Below the pieces are notes generated by a model. The model did no database searches. It was not told where the DNA came from and was given only the letters and a program-made list of their open reading frames with translations. A stretch of 64,000 nucleotides of DNA from SZUA-229 sp041589175 (GTDB lineage: Bacteria; Pseudomonadota; Gammaproteobacteria; SZUA-229): contig JBFHWF010000001.1 in assembly GCA_041589175.1 (NCBI GenBank), positions 22,200 to 86,199 of the forward strand. The letters are read 5' to 3'. Shown here in pieces: positions 25,965 to 36,003 of the stretch; positions within the stretch are counted from its first letter, which is position 1; each line of letters opens with the position of its first letter. A program made the position numbers and the translations under genes.

Positions 25965-28328
25965 TTGAAACCACAGCGCCGCATCTATCTATCGTTATTT
26001 ATATTTGCCAGTTTCCTGCTGGTATTGCTATCGTTGCAGTCGAACACCTTTCGCTGGCTGGATGCGCAGATGTTTCGTGCGGCGAGCCTGTTGTTGCCTG
26101 AGCACGCTGGAAAAACACCTTATCAGGCAGTACTACTCGATGAGGCCCAGTTGCAGATGCCCGAGGGAATACAGTCGCTACGCACGTTGCTGCGTAGCCT
26201 GAAAAAGGCCGGGGCGAGTGAAATTGTCTGGTTGAGCAATGACTTTCCACGCATGGATTTCCAGCAATCTGAAGCTGTTGATGGCAGTCGTGAGATTGAG
26301 GCGCAGGCAAGCTGGGTTCCGACACAGGGTGAGCGTAACAAACTGGCCTGGATGCTGGAAAATCAGCAGGTGTTCCTCACGCAGTACGGGATACAGCCGC
26401 AGCACATCAATGGTGTCGACTATCAGCAGACATTATTGTCTGAGCAGGGCTGGAAGGCGGCGATTCCAGCGGGCCTGCGTTCCCGTACACAGCAGTTTCG
26501 GCTGATCAATACACGTTTTCCATATCGAGTTTATCCGTTTGGTGTCGATCCTGCGGGCTGGCTGCCACTGATATGGTATGACGGGTCTAATACCCTGACT
26601 CAGCCCAGCCTCGTCTTATCCATCTACAGTCAGCTGTCACAGAGTCGACATCTTCACTGGGACGAATCCGGTGTGATCTCACTGGACAGTACGCGCATAC
26701 GTGCCAGTGAATCGGGATATGTACTGAGTTATTTCTCGGGTCTGACCGGGCGGCATAGCCAGTTTACCCGGTTTAGCCTGGAGAATGCGTTGAAAATGCC
26801 GGCTTCGCACTTCTCCCGTCAACTGGTTATTCTTGGACAGGACATGCAGCAGATACAGATGCTGGCAGATAGCCTGGCTAGCCTGGAGAATGGCCTCAGT
26901 TATGCGCCACCGGAAAATCACAGCGTTTGGCAACTCGCCTTGCTGGTAGTAACAGCGATATATGGACTGTGGATATTACCGAAGGTTTCGCGCAATACCG
27001 GTGTGGTACTGGGAGCACTATTACTGGTGGGATGTCTCTCGATGCAGCTGGTGCTATTACTGGTAAAAGCAAGCTGGTTCACAACCGTTCCATTTTTATT
27101 ACTGCTGATCGGCATACAGGTGGGTGTATATATCTATCTGTCTGCCAGGCTGGGATATCAGTTATTACAACAGAAACAGCAGCAGCTGTACTACGAATTT
27201 GGACATTATCAGTTTCATAAAGGGGACTACGAAGCCGCATTGAGTCATCTGCTGAAATCGGGTAATGCAGATAACACGCTCGCTGATCTTTATGAGATCG
27301 GTTTGAGTTTTGAGCGAAAGCGCCAGTACGAACGTGCACTCAATGTGTATATGGAAATTGATAGTCGGCAGAAAAATTATAAAGATGTTGATCGACGCCT
27401 GCAGTCGATGACGGGCTTTGCACCACAGCAACGGGAAACACCGACACCTTTTCAGTCACAGAAAACTCTGGTGATGCCTGAACTTGAAATGCCCGAGTTC
27501 GGTCGCTACAAGATCGAAAAAGAGCTGGGGCGTGGAGCTATGGGAGTGGTTTATCTTGGGCTTGATCCAAAAATTAATCGCCAGGTGGCCATCAAGACAC
27601 TGGATTATTCTCAGTTTTCCGAGAACGAAGTGAACACCGTGAAATCTCGCTTTTTCCGCGAGGCTGAAGCGGCGGGGCGCCTCAGCCATAACCAGATCGT
27701 GACAGTGTATGATGTCGGCGAAGAAGAAGGGCTGGCATTTATTGCAATGGATTATGTTAAGGGCGTGCCGTTATCGAATTATACCCGTGACGGACAATTG
27801 TTACCCCTGCATGATGTTTATCAAATTATTCAGAGCGTTGCAGAAGCACTGGATTATGCGCATAGTCAGAACATAGTGCATCGAGATATTAAACCCGGGA
27901 ATATTATGTATAACCCGGAGAGTCGACAGATAAAAATAACTGACTTTGGTATTGCCCGAATTACAGACTCGGTAAAAACGCGTACCGGTAGTTTTATGGG
28001 TAGCCCATCTTATATGGCGCCGGAGCAGATGTCGGGTTCGAGGGTGGATGGACGAGCCGATCTGTATGCACTCGGTGTCAGCTTTTATCAGTTACTGACG
28101 GGTAAATTGCCCTTTGAAGCGGATAGTCTTGGGAATCTGGCATTTAAAATAACCAATGAAAAACATCGGCCAGTACGGGATTTACGTCCAGATTTGCCAG
28201 GTAGTGCAACGCGGATAGTCAATAAAGCCCTGCAGAAAGATCCGGAAAAGCGATATCAGACAGGTCAGGAAATGGCAGTGGCACTATCACGTGGTCTGGA
28301 AGACCTGCAGAAGGCTACGACAATATGA
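25965..28328 (+). CDS. Membrane serine/threonine kinase with CHASE2-like sensor and TPR-like linker
   Basis: A 787-residue protein. A TM helix at about 8-25 precedes a CHASE2-like extracytoplasmic domain (about 30-320), then three helices (about 325-410), a TPR-like stretch (about 415-480: GHYQFHKGDYEAALSHLLKSG) and a Pkn2/Hanks-type kinase at about 505-780. All catalytic motifs are intact: GRGAMGVVY, VAIK, HRDIKPGN, DFGIAR and APE. The start is TTG at 25965, preceded by an AGG ribosome site; no in-frame ATG lies upstream. The stop overlaps the PP2C gene (ATGA), making a kinase-phosphatase pair. Substrates are unknown. Confidence 0.9.
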   Translation: MKPQRRIYLSLFIFASFLLVLLSLQSNTFRWLDAQMFRAASLLLPEHAGKTPYQAVLLDEAQLQMPEGIQSLRTLLRSLKKAGASEIVWLSNDFPRMDFQQSEAVDGSREIEAQASWVPTQGERNKLAWMLENQQVFLTQYGIQPQHINGVDYQQTLLSEQGWKAAIPAGLRSRTQQFRLINTRFPYRVYPFGVDPAGWLPLIWYDGSNTLTQPSLVLSIYSQLSQSRHLHWDESGVISLDSTRIRASESGYVLSYFSGLTGRHSQFTRFSLENALKMPASHFSRQLVILGQDMQQIQMLADSLASLENGLSYAPPENHSVWQLALLVVTAIYGLWILPKVSRNTGVVLGALLLVGCLSMQLVLLLVKASWFTTVPFLLLLIGIQVGVYIYLSARLGYQLLQQKQQQLYYEFGHYQFHKGDYEAALSHLLKSGNADNTLADLYEIGLSFERKRQYERALNVYMEIDSRQKNYKDVDRRLQSMTGFAPQQRETPTPFQSQKTLVMPELEMPEFGRYKIEKELGRGAMGVVYLGLDPKINRQVAIKTLDYSQFSENEVNTVKSRFFREAEAAGRLSHNQIVTVYDVGEEEGLAFIAMDYVKGVPLSNYTRDGQLLPLHDVYQIIQSVAEALDYAHSQNIVHRDIKPGNIMYNPESRQIKITDFGIARITDSVKTRTGSFMGSPSYMAPEQMSGSRVDGRADLYALGVSFYQLLTGKLPFEADSLGNLAFKITNEKHRPVRDLRPDLPGSATRIVNKALQKDPEKRYQTGQEMAVALSRGLEDLQKATTI

Positions 28329-29092
28329 GTGACGATCTTAGTATTGAGTTTGCAGGTGGCAGTGATATCGGGCGCCATCGTGATCATAATGAAGATCGAA
28401 TTTTTCTGGCGCATTATGCACATAGTGATGTTTACCTGTTTGCTGTAGCCGATGGCGTCGGCGGGCATAAAGGGGGAGAAGTAGCCAGCCAGATGGTGAT
28501 CGATAGTCTCGATAAAAGTATTCAGTCCGCTGTATTACAGGCGCACAGTGGTGGTGGCTATAGTGAGCACTGGCTCGAACATACGCTTGATGCTGCAATA
28601 CAGGAAGCCAATCAGCAAGTTATTCAACAACAACAGAATACTGAACTTGAGAATATGGCAACCACACTGGTTGTTATGCTGGTGAAGGCTAATCAATATC
28701 AGCTAAGCCATCTGGGTGACTCACGTTGTTATGAGTCTACGGCTGCGGCATTACGTCAGCTTACGGAAGATCACACCGTGCTCAGACAGATGCTGAATCG
28801 GGGAGAAATTAATCTGCAACAATATGAGATGCTGCCGTATCATAATATGATCAGTAATGCGATCGGGCTAACACAGCCTGCCGAGATTGAAACACAGGCA
28901 GGAAGGCTGGAAACCGGAAGCATTTATCTGCTCTGCAGTGACGGGCTCACCAACTGTGTAGAAGACGAAACGATTCAGATAGTTTTACATCAACAACAGG
29001 AACTCGACCTGTGTGTTGATAAGCTGATAACGCAGGCCAATGATGGTGGTGGTATCGATAATATTTCAGTTGTGTTGTTTCGGCTGAGTTGA
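28325..29092 (+). CDS. PP2C-family serine/threonine phosphatase
   Basis: A 255-residue PPM phosphatase with the full motif series: GRHRDHNEDR, VADGVGGHKGGE, LSHLGDSRCYE, LTEDHTVL, LLCSDGLTNCV and GGIDNISVVLF, so the two-metal active site is intact. It overlaps the kinase gene by 4 bp and very likely reverses its phosphorylations. The gene converges on the phosphopantetheinyl transferase gene 17 bp away. Confidence 0.92.
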   Translation: MSDDLSIEFAGGSDIGRHRDHNEDRIFLAHYAHSDVYLFAVADGVGGHKGGEVASQMVIDSLDKSIQSAVLQAHSGGGYSEHWLEHTLDAAIQEANQQVIQQQQNTELENMATTLVVMLVKANQYQLSHLGDSRCYESTAAALRQLTEDHTVLRQMLNRGEINLQQYEMLPYHNMISNAIGLTQPAEIETQAGRLETGSIYLLCSDGLTNCVEDETIQIVLHQQQELDLCVDKLITQANDGGGIDNISVVLFRLS

Positions 29093-29109
29093 AACCAGGG
29101 AACAGGAAG

Positions 29110-29847
29110 TCAGGGCTGTATAAAAAATTCGGCCTTTTCAAATTCTTTCGATGTGGCGAGGCAGGCATAATAATCCGTATACATCGGTGGCATTACGATA
29201 TCTAGCATCGGGTAATTTGAGTCTTCACTTCCATCGACTCGCCCCAGATAGGCTGCCGATTGTGGGGGTACGCTCACTTCAAACTGGCCAGGCGGTAGCT
29301 TTAAACCGTCACCTGTCACTTTCATACGGGCTTCTTTACGCGTCCATACCTGGTAGAAAGCGGCTTTCTGCTGATCTTCGGTAAGACGAGTGATTTCTGC
29401 CTGCTCACGATGGGTAAAAAAACGTTGACTTATACCGCGCCAGTCAGTTTTTCGTTCAATGCATTCAATATCAATACCCACGTCAAAACTGTTGCTTACA
29501 GCTAGAATGGCAAGATTACCAGAGTGACTCAGATTAAATTTGATATCACGGGTGTTCTGTTCGGAAATGATGGATGGCTTGCCATTGTCTCCATAATCGA
29601 ACTCAATGGTTGCCGCTTCTGTGTCCAGATAATTTGCGAGCACCGCGTGAAGAAAACCGTGGGAGGCAATGAAGTGTTTGCGATGTTTAAAAAACTTGAA
29701 TTGCTCGCTGCGAGCTTTCTCTGCATCGGAAAGCAGCGGATACAGGTGTTTGAGTTTTGCCTGATGAATATTCATATAATTCAGCCAGACATGAACTGTA
29801 CCCTGGGCTAATTCACCGAAAGCTTCATGGCTCTGCCATTGGGTCAT
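29110..29847 (-). CDS. 4'-phosphopantetheinyl transferase (Sfp-like)
   Basis: A 245-residue Sfp/Gsp-type transferase: FNLSHSGNLAILAVS, VGIDIECIERKTDW with the Mg2+ DxE pair, and WTRKEARMKVTGDGL. It transfers phosphopantetheine from CoA to carrier proteins of NRPS, PKS or fatty acid type. Its start overlaps the RND pump stop (ATGA), so it is the third gene of an efflux operon. No carrier-protein or synthase gene is visible in the window, so the target lies elsewhere. Confidence 0.9.
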   Translation of the reverse strand: MTQWQSHEAFGELAQGTVHVWLNYMNIHQAKLKHLYPLLSDAEKARSEQFKFFKHRKHFIASHGFLHAVLANYLDTEAATIEFDYGDNGKPSIISEQNTRDIKFNLSHSGNLAILAVSNSFDVGIDIECIERKTDWRGISQRFFTHREQAEITRLTEDQQKAAFYQVWTRKEARMKVTGDGLKLPPGQFEVSVPPQSAAYLGRVDGSEDSNYPMLDIVMPPMYTDYYACLATSKEFEKAEFFIQP

Positions 29848-32800
29848 CTGGTCGTTGCCTCACGGTGTAATAGTACATAGAGTGCAGGGATAATTAACAG
29901 TGAAACCAGGAGTGAAAAACTCAGGCCAAACACGATAATGCTGGCCATGGGTTTGAGCATTTCTGAACCTTCATTCAATCCGGCTGCTAATGGTAACAGG
30001 CCAAATACCGTGGTTAATGTTGTCATCAGAATGGGTCTGAGGCGTTGACTCGCCGCTGTCTTTACGGCCTCAAGCATATGCAGGCCTTTCTGGCGAAGTA
30101 TTTCAATCTGTTCAACCAGTACAATTGAATTATTCACTACGATGCCAGCCAGCATAACAATACCTAATCGTGCAGGCATGCTGAGCTGGCCTGAGAGATA
30201 AAATTCGAGCGCTATGTATACACCGATCAGTGAGAAAGGTACGCCCAGTATAATCACCAGTGGATTCAGGAGTGATTCGTACTGCACGGTCATCACAACA
30301 AACACCAGAAAGATAGCAAGCCCGAGTAATATGAATGTTAATTGCTCACCCTGTTTCAGTTCTTCGAAAGCACCACCTTCATAGACAACGTAACCATCGG
30401 GTATAGCGATGCTGTCGATAGCCTCATTGACCTGTTGCATAAGAAAGTTGTAATCAATATCGTCGTCAAGTGAGCCGGAAACTTCGTTGATGCGTAGTTG
30501 ATTGTCACGACGTATTTCGGCAGGCTCAGGTGAGATATGGATATCGGCAACATCAAGCAGGCGTATGTAGCTGTCATTTTTTATGCGGATAATAATATTG
30601 CGAATGTCATCGATACTACGAATTTCATCCCGTTTTAGACGAATTCGAATATCATAACTACGATCCTTTTCGATAAAATCACTGGCGATTCGCCCATTGA
30701 GTGCCATCTGAATCATCTCACCAATTTCATTGGCGCTGATGCCAGCATCTGCCGCCCGTTCACGATTGATTTTAATAATCAGCTCGTTACTGGTTTCCTC
30801 ATAGTTATGTTCCAGGTTGCGTAAGCCGGGGATAGCAGAAATTCGATCGATAATCTGCTCGGCTAATGTCGTCAGGGTATCTATTTCTGGGCCCTGAATG
30901 CGTAAGCTGAAGTCATCGTCTCCATGGCCGAGCCTGATACCTCTTACTCCACGTACTCTGCTGCGAACTTTATAACCGGGCAGTTGCAGGGCTTTGATCT
31001 TACCTGTGATTTCTTTTGACCAGGCGCGACTACTGATATTGCGTCTTTCAGACAGAGGTTTCAGCTGGATATCGATAGAGCCTCTGTTGCTGCGCTCGAA
31101 CTGTGATCGTCCAAACACGAAGCCGCCTGAGCTGACAAAGACACTTTCTACCTCATCCTGTTCAAGAATGAGAGATTCAATTTTCTGTAACTGCTGATCG
31201 AAGGTCTCCAGTCGGGTACCAGGTTCGGCCGTGAGGTAGATACTGACTTTTCCTTCATCCATGCTAGGGAAAAAAATGAGGCGTGCATCAAAAACCTTAT
31301 AAGCAGAAAAGCTTAATCCCAGTATGAATATGAACAGCAGTAAAAGCGTGTGATTAAGGCTAAGGTTCAGCAGTTTTTCATAAAACGTCTGGACACGCTT
31401 AAATAGCACGCTTTTATGGTCGGCTTTATAGTCCAGGCGTGCCCCAAGTGCAGGTACCAGAGTAACCGCAACAACCAGTGAGGCAATTATCGCCGCGCTC
31501 AGGGTAATGATCAGTTCACTGAACAGAAGGCCGATGAGTCCACCGATAAATAAGAACGGTAATACTGCAACCAGGTTGGTCGTGGTGGAGGCTGTTATAG
31601 CACCAGTGACTTCACTGACCGCATTCACAGCAGCATCTTTTGCATCTTCACCCTGTGCCTGATGACGTGAGATGTTTTCCAGCATTACTATCGTATTGTC
31701 GACCAGCAGGCCAATTCCCAGGGCCAGCCCCCCCAGCGACATGATGTTGAGACTTATGCCGCCAATATTCATAATCAGGAAGGTAATAAATATCGCCAGT
31801 GGTATGGCCGTCGAGATAATGAGTGTGCGACGAATGTCTCGCAGGAACAGGTAAACCACCAGCATAGCTAGTAGGCCGCCACTGAGTGCGGCATAGGCTG
31901 CGTTTTTCAGTGACAGTCGTACATAGCTGGACTGGTCGCCAACCACCTGCAGCTGTATGTCACGGGGTAATAAGCCCTGAGATATGAACCAGTTAAGTTG
32001 TGCATGAACAGCATCGGTAACATCTACGGTGTTTGCATCCGGTTGTTTCTGTATCGATAGTTTGATACCGGAATGTCCATTGAGTCGAATACGTAACTCT
32101 TCATCCTCATGTGTGTCGATAATCTCCGCAACATCGCCGAGGCGAATAATCTCATCAATTGACGTGTTGTTGGCATCGGTGAGAGGTAGTTTTCGAATAT
32201 CGTCCAGTTCAGAAAAGCGCCCCTGAGTGCGTGCACTGATTTTACGGGTGTCCATATACAGCACACCGCTGGCTAAATCCTGATTTTCCAGACGCAGGCG
32301 TTGCTGAATATCATTGAGTGTAAAACCGGAGGCTGCAAGTTTTTCCTGATCAATAATGATCTGAATTTCTCTGACCAGTCCGCCACCCACTTCAGTAGAC
32401 GCTACACCGTTTACATTGAGAAACCAGCGTGAGAAATCATAATCAACCCAGCTGCGGAGTTCGACCGGGTTTCGCGTGTCCGAGCTAATAACGAGTTCCA
32501 TAACCGGTATCTGTGAAGGATCTCGTTTGTATATAACCGGTGGGTCCTGTGTGTTCGGCAGGAAACGTTTGGTGCGATCCAGACGGTTGCTGGCATCCTG
32601 TAATGCCTGGTCAATGTCTGTGCCATAGGGAAAGCTGAGATTGACCGACGTACGCCCTTCAGAGGTTTCTGACTGAATTCGTGTGGCGCCCTCGGTAATA
32701 GCCAGTTGTTCTTCCAGTTGGCGGGTAAAGCGATCTTCCATGATTTTGGTCGGCGTACCCGTATCGATAATGCGTATGCGAATTTCCGGATAAATAATGT

Positions 32801-32936
32801 CGGGAAGTAGATTAGTGTTTAACTGGCCGAATGAAAAAAGCCCGATGATAACCACCGCAAGGGCCAGCATGCTAACGGCAATGGGTCGCTGAATTGACCA
32901 GCGAGCCAGTCCGCCTGTGCGCTGCAACTGACTCAT
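29844..32936 (-). CDS. RND efflux pump, inner-membrane permease
   Basis: A 1030-residue AcrB-superfamily protein with the usual 12 helices and two large periplasmic loops. It opens LARWSIQRPIAVSMLALAVVIIGLFSFGQL; TM4 carries GIGLLVDNTIVMLENI, in place of the LVDDAI of drug pumps. The VVNNSIVLVEQIEILRQKG and RLRPILMTTLTTVFGLLPLA segments are conserved. Proton-driven tripartite efflux is expected, but no outer-membrane channel gene is present, so a shared TolC-type channel is probably used. It overlaps the adaptor gene and the phosphopantetheinyl transferase gene by 4 bp each. Confidence 0.95.
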   Translation of the reverse strand: MSQLQRTGGLARWSIQRPIAVSMLALAVVIIGLFSFGQLNTNLLPDIIYPEIRIRIIDTGTPTKIMEDRFTRQLEEQLAITEGATRIQSETSEGRTSVNLSFPYGTDIDQALQDASNRLDRTKRFLPNTQDPPVIYKRDPSQIPVMELVISSDTRNPVELRSWVDYDFSRWFLNVNGVASTEVGGGLVREIQIIIDQEKLAASGFTLNDIQQRLRLENQDLASGVLYMDTRKISARTQGRFSELDDIRKLPLTDANNTSIDEIIRLGDVAEIIDTHEDEELRIRLNGHSGIKLSIQKQPDANTVDVTDAVHAQLNWFISQGLLPRDIQLQVVGDQSSYVRLSLKNAAYAALSGGLLAMLVVYLFLRDIRRTLIISTAIPLAIFITFLIMNIGGISLNIMSLGGLALGIGLLVDNTIVMLENISRHQAQGEDAKDAAVNAVSEVTGAITASTTTNLVAVLPFLFIGGLIGLLFSELIITLSAAIIASLVVAVTLVPALGARLDYKADHKSVLFKRVQTFYEKLLNLSLNHTLLLLFIFILGLSFSAYKVFDARLIFFPSMDEGKVSIYLTAEPGTRLETFDQQLQKIESLILEQDEVESVFVSSGGFVFGRSQFERSNRGSIDIQLKPLSERRNISSRAWSKEITGKIKALQLPGYKVRSRVRGVRGIRLGHGDDDFSLRIQGPEIDTLTTLAEQIIDRISAIPGLRNLEHNYEETSNELIIKINRERAADAGISANEIGEMIQMALNGRIASDFIEKDRSYDIRIRLKRDEIRSIDDIRNIIIRIKNDSYIRLLDVADIHISPEPAEIRRDNQLRINEVSGSLDDDIDYNFLMQQVNEAIDSIAIPDGYVVYEGGAFEELKQGEQLTFILLGLAIFLVFVVMTVQYESLLNPLVIILGVPFSLIGVYIALEFYLSGQLSMPARLGIVMLAGIVVNNSIVLVEQIEILRQKGLHMLEAVKTAASQRLRPILMTTLTTVFGLLPLAAGLNEGSEMLKPMASIIVFGLSFSLLVSLLIIPALYVLLHREATTR

Positions 32937-34042
32937 GTGTCTTTCGACTCCAATCGCTGGCCTGTCGCTGTGGGTGATGCGTTGACATTATTGACTTTCA
33001 TACCATCTTCCAGGCCAAACAGGCCCTGAGTGACGATGACTGTGCCAGCAGTCAGGCCGTCAATAACCTCTATATGGTTGTCCTGCTCTATGCCAGTAAT
33101 GATAGTCTTTCGACGTGCTGTGTCCTTTTCGATGATAAATACATAACTGCCCTGACGATCGTGTCGCACAGCATCGAAAGGAATCATTAACCGAGCCTGC
33201 TGCATGGTGCGTATGCTGACACGGCATAACTGACCCGGTATTGCGCCCTCAGGGACCGGCTGCAACTGGATTTCCAGTGTGCCTTTGCGTGTCTGCTTAT
33301 CCACGGCAGGATAGATGCGGATAACCTTAGCGTTATATGCCTGTGACTCGTTTGACTGTTTACCAAGTGCATCAATGCGAACTTCAACTGATTGACCGGG
33401 ATTAATGGTCGGCAGCAGGTGTTCACTTACCTGGACTTTTGCCTTTAGACTTGACGTGTCGAGCAGTTGTAAAAGCATAGTATGGAGTGGTAAAACATCG
33501 CCCGGCTCAACGAGTCGAGATGCAATGACACCGTCAATGGGTGCTTCGATTCGGCTGAAAGTTAGTTCTGCCTGTTTGAGCTGTTGCTCTGCCCTGGAAA
33601 TATTAACCAGGGTCTCTGCCTGAGCAATTTCACTTTCCGATGCCAGTTTGCGGGGCGCGAGATCCCTCAGGCGACGCAAATCCAGTTGTGCCTGTTGTAG
33701 TGAGGCTTCGGCTTTCTTGAGCTCGGCGATAGCCAGCGTATCGTCAAGCTGAGCCAGTATTTGCCCCTGTTTCACAGCGTCGCCGGGGTGATAGGGTAGT
33801 GAAATTAACTGGCCAGCACGTTGATTGATAATCTTAACTTCCCGGATTGCCTGTAGGGTGCTGGTAAACTGATGTTCGATGGCAATGTCCCGTATCTGTG
33901 CTGTTGCAGTCTCGATCAGATGTGCGGGTTTGCTTTTTTGACGTGATTTATTGGCAGGCTCATCACAGGCCATTAGCACAAATAGACTGCATAACAGGAT
34001 TGCAACAAGTCGTCCGGGGATTTCAGCAGAGTATATAGACAT
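32933..34042 (-). CDS. RND efflux periplasmic adaptor lipoprotein
   Basis: A 369-residue membrane fusion protein. A lipobox (LFVLMAC) near residue 26 predicts a lipid anchor in the inner membrane. The lipoyl half (AGQLISLPYHPGDAVKQGQILAQLDD), a helical hairpin (about 105-160) and the barrel (VIASRLVEPGDVL, LKAKVQVSEHLLPTINPG) appear in order. It couples the RND pump to an outer-membrane channel. First gene of the operon; divergent from the Atm1-type exporter, about 100 bp apart. Confidence 0.93.
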   Translation of the reverse strand: MSIYSAEIPGRLVAILLCSLFVLMACDEPANKSRQKSKPAHLIETATAQIRDIAIEHQFTSTLQAIREVKIINQRAGQLISLPYHPGDAVKQGQILAQLDDTLAIAELKKAEASLQQAQLDLRRLRDLAPRKLASESEIAQAETLVNISRAEQQLKQAELTFSRIEAPIDGVIASRLVEPGDVLPLHTMLLQLLDTSSLKAKVQVSEHLLPTINPGQSVEVRIDALGKQSNESQAYNAKVIRIYPAVDKQTRKGTLEIQLQPVPEGAIPGQLCRVSIRTMQQARLMIPFDAVRHDRQGSYVFIIEKDTARRKTIITGIEQDNHIEVIDGLTAGTVIVTQGLFGLEDGMKVNNVNASPTATGQRLESKDT

Positions 34043-34142
34043 AAGGTTTATAAGGGATTAAAGCCCGATTATTTGTCCGTTTGAGCTATTCAAATTGTAT
34101 ATAATAGTGGCGATTAATCCAGCCTTATCATAATAATCTCTC

Positions 34143-35978
34143 ATGTACGTACATAATCGACCCACAGAAGCGCCCCACAGCGAACGCAAAGATACTAAAA
34201 ACCTCAAGCGTATGATGCCCTACCTGTGGAGCTACCGCGGACGCGTACTGTTTGCTTTAGCGTCATTGATGCTGGCCAAGGTGGCCACGGTGAGTATCCC
34301 TCTGGTGCTTAAGGAAATTGTCGATGCGCTGGATGTAAGCCTTGATAAAGCGAGTTCGGTTGCCAGTTCGCTGTCTCAGCAAATCCCACTGGAGCTACCA
34401 CTGGCCCTGTTGCTTGGTTATGGTGCCCTGCGCCTGATGAATGTGCTGTTTAATGAGCTCAGGGATGCGATTTTCTGCCGTGTACGTTTTCGTGCGATGC
34501 GTAAAATATCGACACAGGTGGTACAGCATCTATATGACCTCTCGCTGAATTTTCATCTGGAACGCAAAACGGGTGGCATATCCCGTGATCTTGAGCGGGG
34601 TGCGCGTAGTCTGTCATCTATTCTGAATTATCTGACTTTCAATATAGTTCCAACACTTACCGAATTTCTGATGGTGGCTTTAATACTGTTTAGTCAGTAC
34701 GATGCAAAATTTGCAATAATTACTTTTGCCACGGTCGCCATTTATATTACCTACACCATGTTGCTCACAGAGTGGCGTATGCATTTTCGTCATGAGATGA
34801 ATGCGCTTGATTCGGAAGCTAATTCACGTGCAGTTGATGGTCTGATTAACTATGAAACCGTGAAGTATTTTAATAACGAGAAGTACGAGTTACACCGGTA
34901 TAACGATACGCTGGAGCGCTGGGAAGATTCAGCAGTTAAGAGTACCAGTTCCATGGCCTTACTGAATTTTGGGCAGGGTTCCATTATTGCAGTAGGTGTC
35001 ACCATTGTCATGATTTTTGCTGCACAGGGTGTTGTTGATGGCAGTATGAGTCTGGGTGACCTGGTGCTGGTAAACACCATGATGTTGCAGCTTTTTATTC
35101 CACTGGGTTTTCTTGGCATTATTTATCGTTCTATGAAGCACGCACTGGCAGATATGGACCTGATGTTCAAGTTACTCGATCGTACACCTCAGATTCGGGA
35201 TGCGGAGCAGGTTAAGGATCTCACCGTTAATCAGGCGCACGTAGCATTCAGACATATTAACTTTGCTTATAATGAAGAGCGCCAGATACTTCATGATGTG
35301 AGTTTTGAAATTCCCAGTGGTCATAAGGTTGCGGTTGTAGGACCTTCGGGTTCGGGCAAATCTACGCTGGCTCGCTTACTGTTTCGTTTCTATGATGTCG
35401 ATAGCGGAGAGATATCTATCGACGGTGAAGATATTCGTAATGTCAGTCAGGCTAGTCTGCGTGAGCATATCGGTATTGTTCCACAGGATACGGTGCTGTT
35501 TAATGAAAGCATCATGCATAATATTCAGTACGCTCGGCCTGGCGCTACGGAAGGTGAGGTGCGTCATGCGGCTAAGCTGGCGAATATCGATGAATTTATT
35601 CTTGGCCTGCCAGAGGGCTACAATACGGTAGTGGGTGAGCGCGGTCTTAAACTGTCCGGTGGTGAAAAGCAGCGTGTTGCGATCGCCAGGGTTATTCTCA
35701 AGAACCCACGCATACTGGTGTTTGATGAAGCTACGTCGTCACTGGATTCTCAGTCAGAACAGGTGATACTCAGGTCGCTGCGAGATGTTGCTGCAGAACA
35801 TACCACGCTGGTGATTGCGCATCGGCTGTCAACCATCGTGGATGCAAATACGATAATCGTGCTTGAAAAAGGCCGTATTGCTGAGCAGGGTACGCATCAG
35901 CAATTACTCGATAAGAATGGCCTGTATGCCCAGTTATGGCGCATGCAACAGGATGAGGAAACATCGCTGAATTCCTGA
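34143..35978 (+). CDS. Atm1/HMT1-type ABC exporter (permease-ATPase fusion)
   Basis: A 611-residue half-transporter. Six membrane helices lie at about 25-330 and the ATPase after 370, with Walker A GPSGSGKST at about 400, signature LSGGEKQR at about 503 and Walker B ILVFDEATSSLD. The YHTM-like domain features (LNFHLERKTGGISRDLERG, YFNNEKYELHRY) are those of the Atm1/ABCB7/HMT1 group, which export glutathione-linked metal or sulfur species. A TATAAT sequence lies at 34100-34105, 38 bp before the ATG, with no good -35 at standard distance. Confidence 0.93.
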   Translation: MYVHNRPTEAPHSERKDTKNLKRMMPYLWSYRGRVLFALASLMLAKVATVSIPLVLKEIVDALDVSLDKASSVASSLSQQIPLELPLALLLGYGALRLMNVLFNELRDAIFCRVRFRAMRKISTQVVQHLYDLSLNFHLERKTGGISRDLERGARSLSSILNYLTFNIVPTLTEFLMVALILFSQYDAKFAIITFATVAIYITYTMLLTEWRMHFRHEMNALDSEANSRAVDGLINYETVKYFNNEKYELHRYNDTLERWEDSAVKSTSSMALLNFGQGSIIAVGVTIVMIFAAQGVVDGSMSLGDLVLVNTMMLQLFIPLGFLGIIYRSMKHALADMDLMFKLLDRTPQIRDAEQVKDLTVNQAHVAFRHINFAYNEERQILHDVSFEIPSGHKVAVVGPSGSGKSTLARLLFRFYDVDSGEISIDGEDIRNVSQASLREHIGIVPQDTVLFNESIMHNIQYARPGATEGEVRHAAKLANIDEFILGLPEGYNTVVGERGLKLSGGEKQRVAIARVILKNPRILVFDEATSSLDSQSEQVILRSLRDVAAEHTTLVIAHRLSTIVDANTIIVLEKGRIAEQGTHQQLLDKNGLYAQLWRMQQDEETSLNS

Positions 35979-36003
35979 TCCTGATGCAGGATGGTGAGTT
36001 GTA

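Noticed and set aside
34081..34105. Promoter for the Atm1-type exporter from TTGAGC and TATAAT
   Set aside because: The spacer would be 13 bp, outside the normal range, so only the TATAAT is mentioned in the gene entry.
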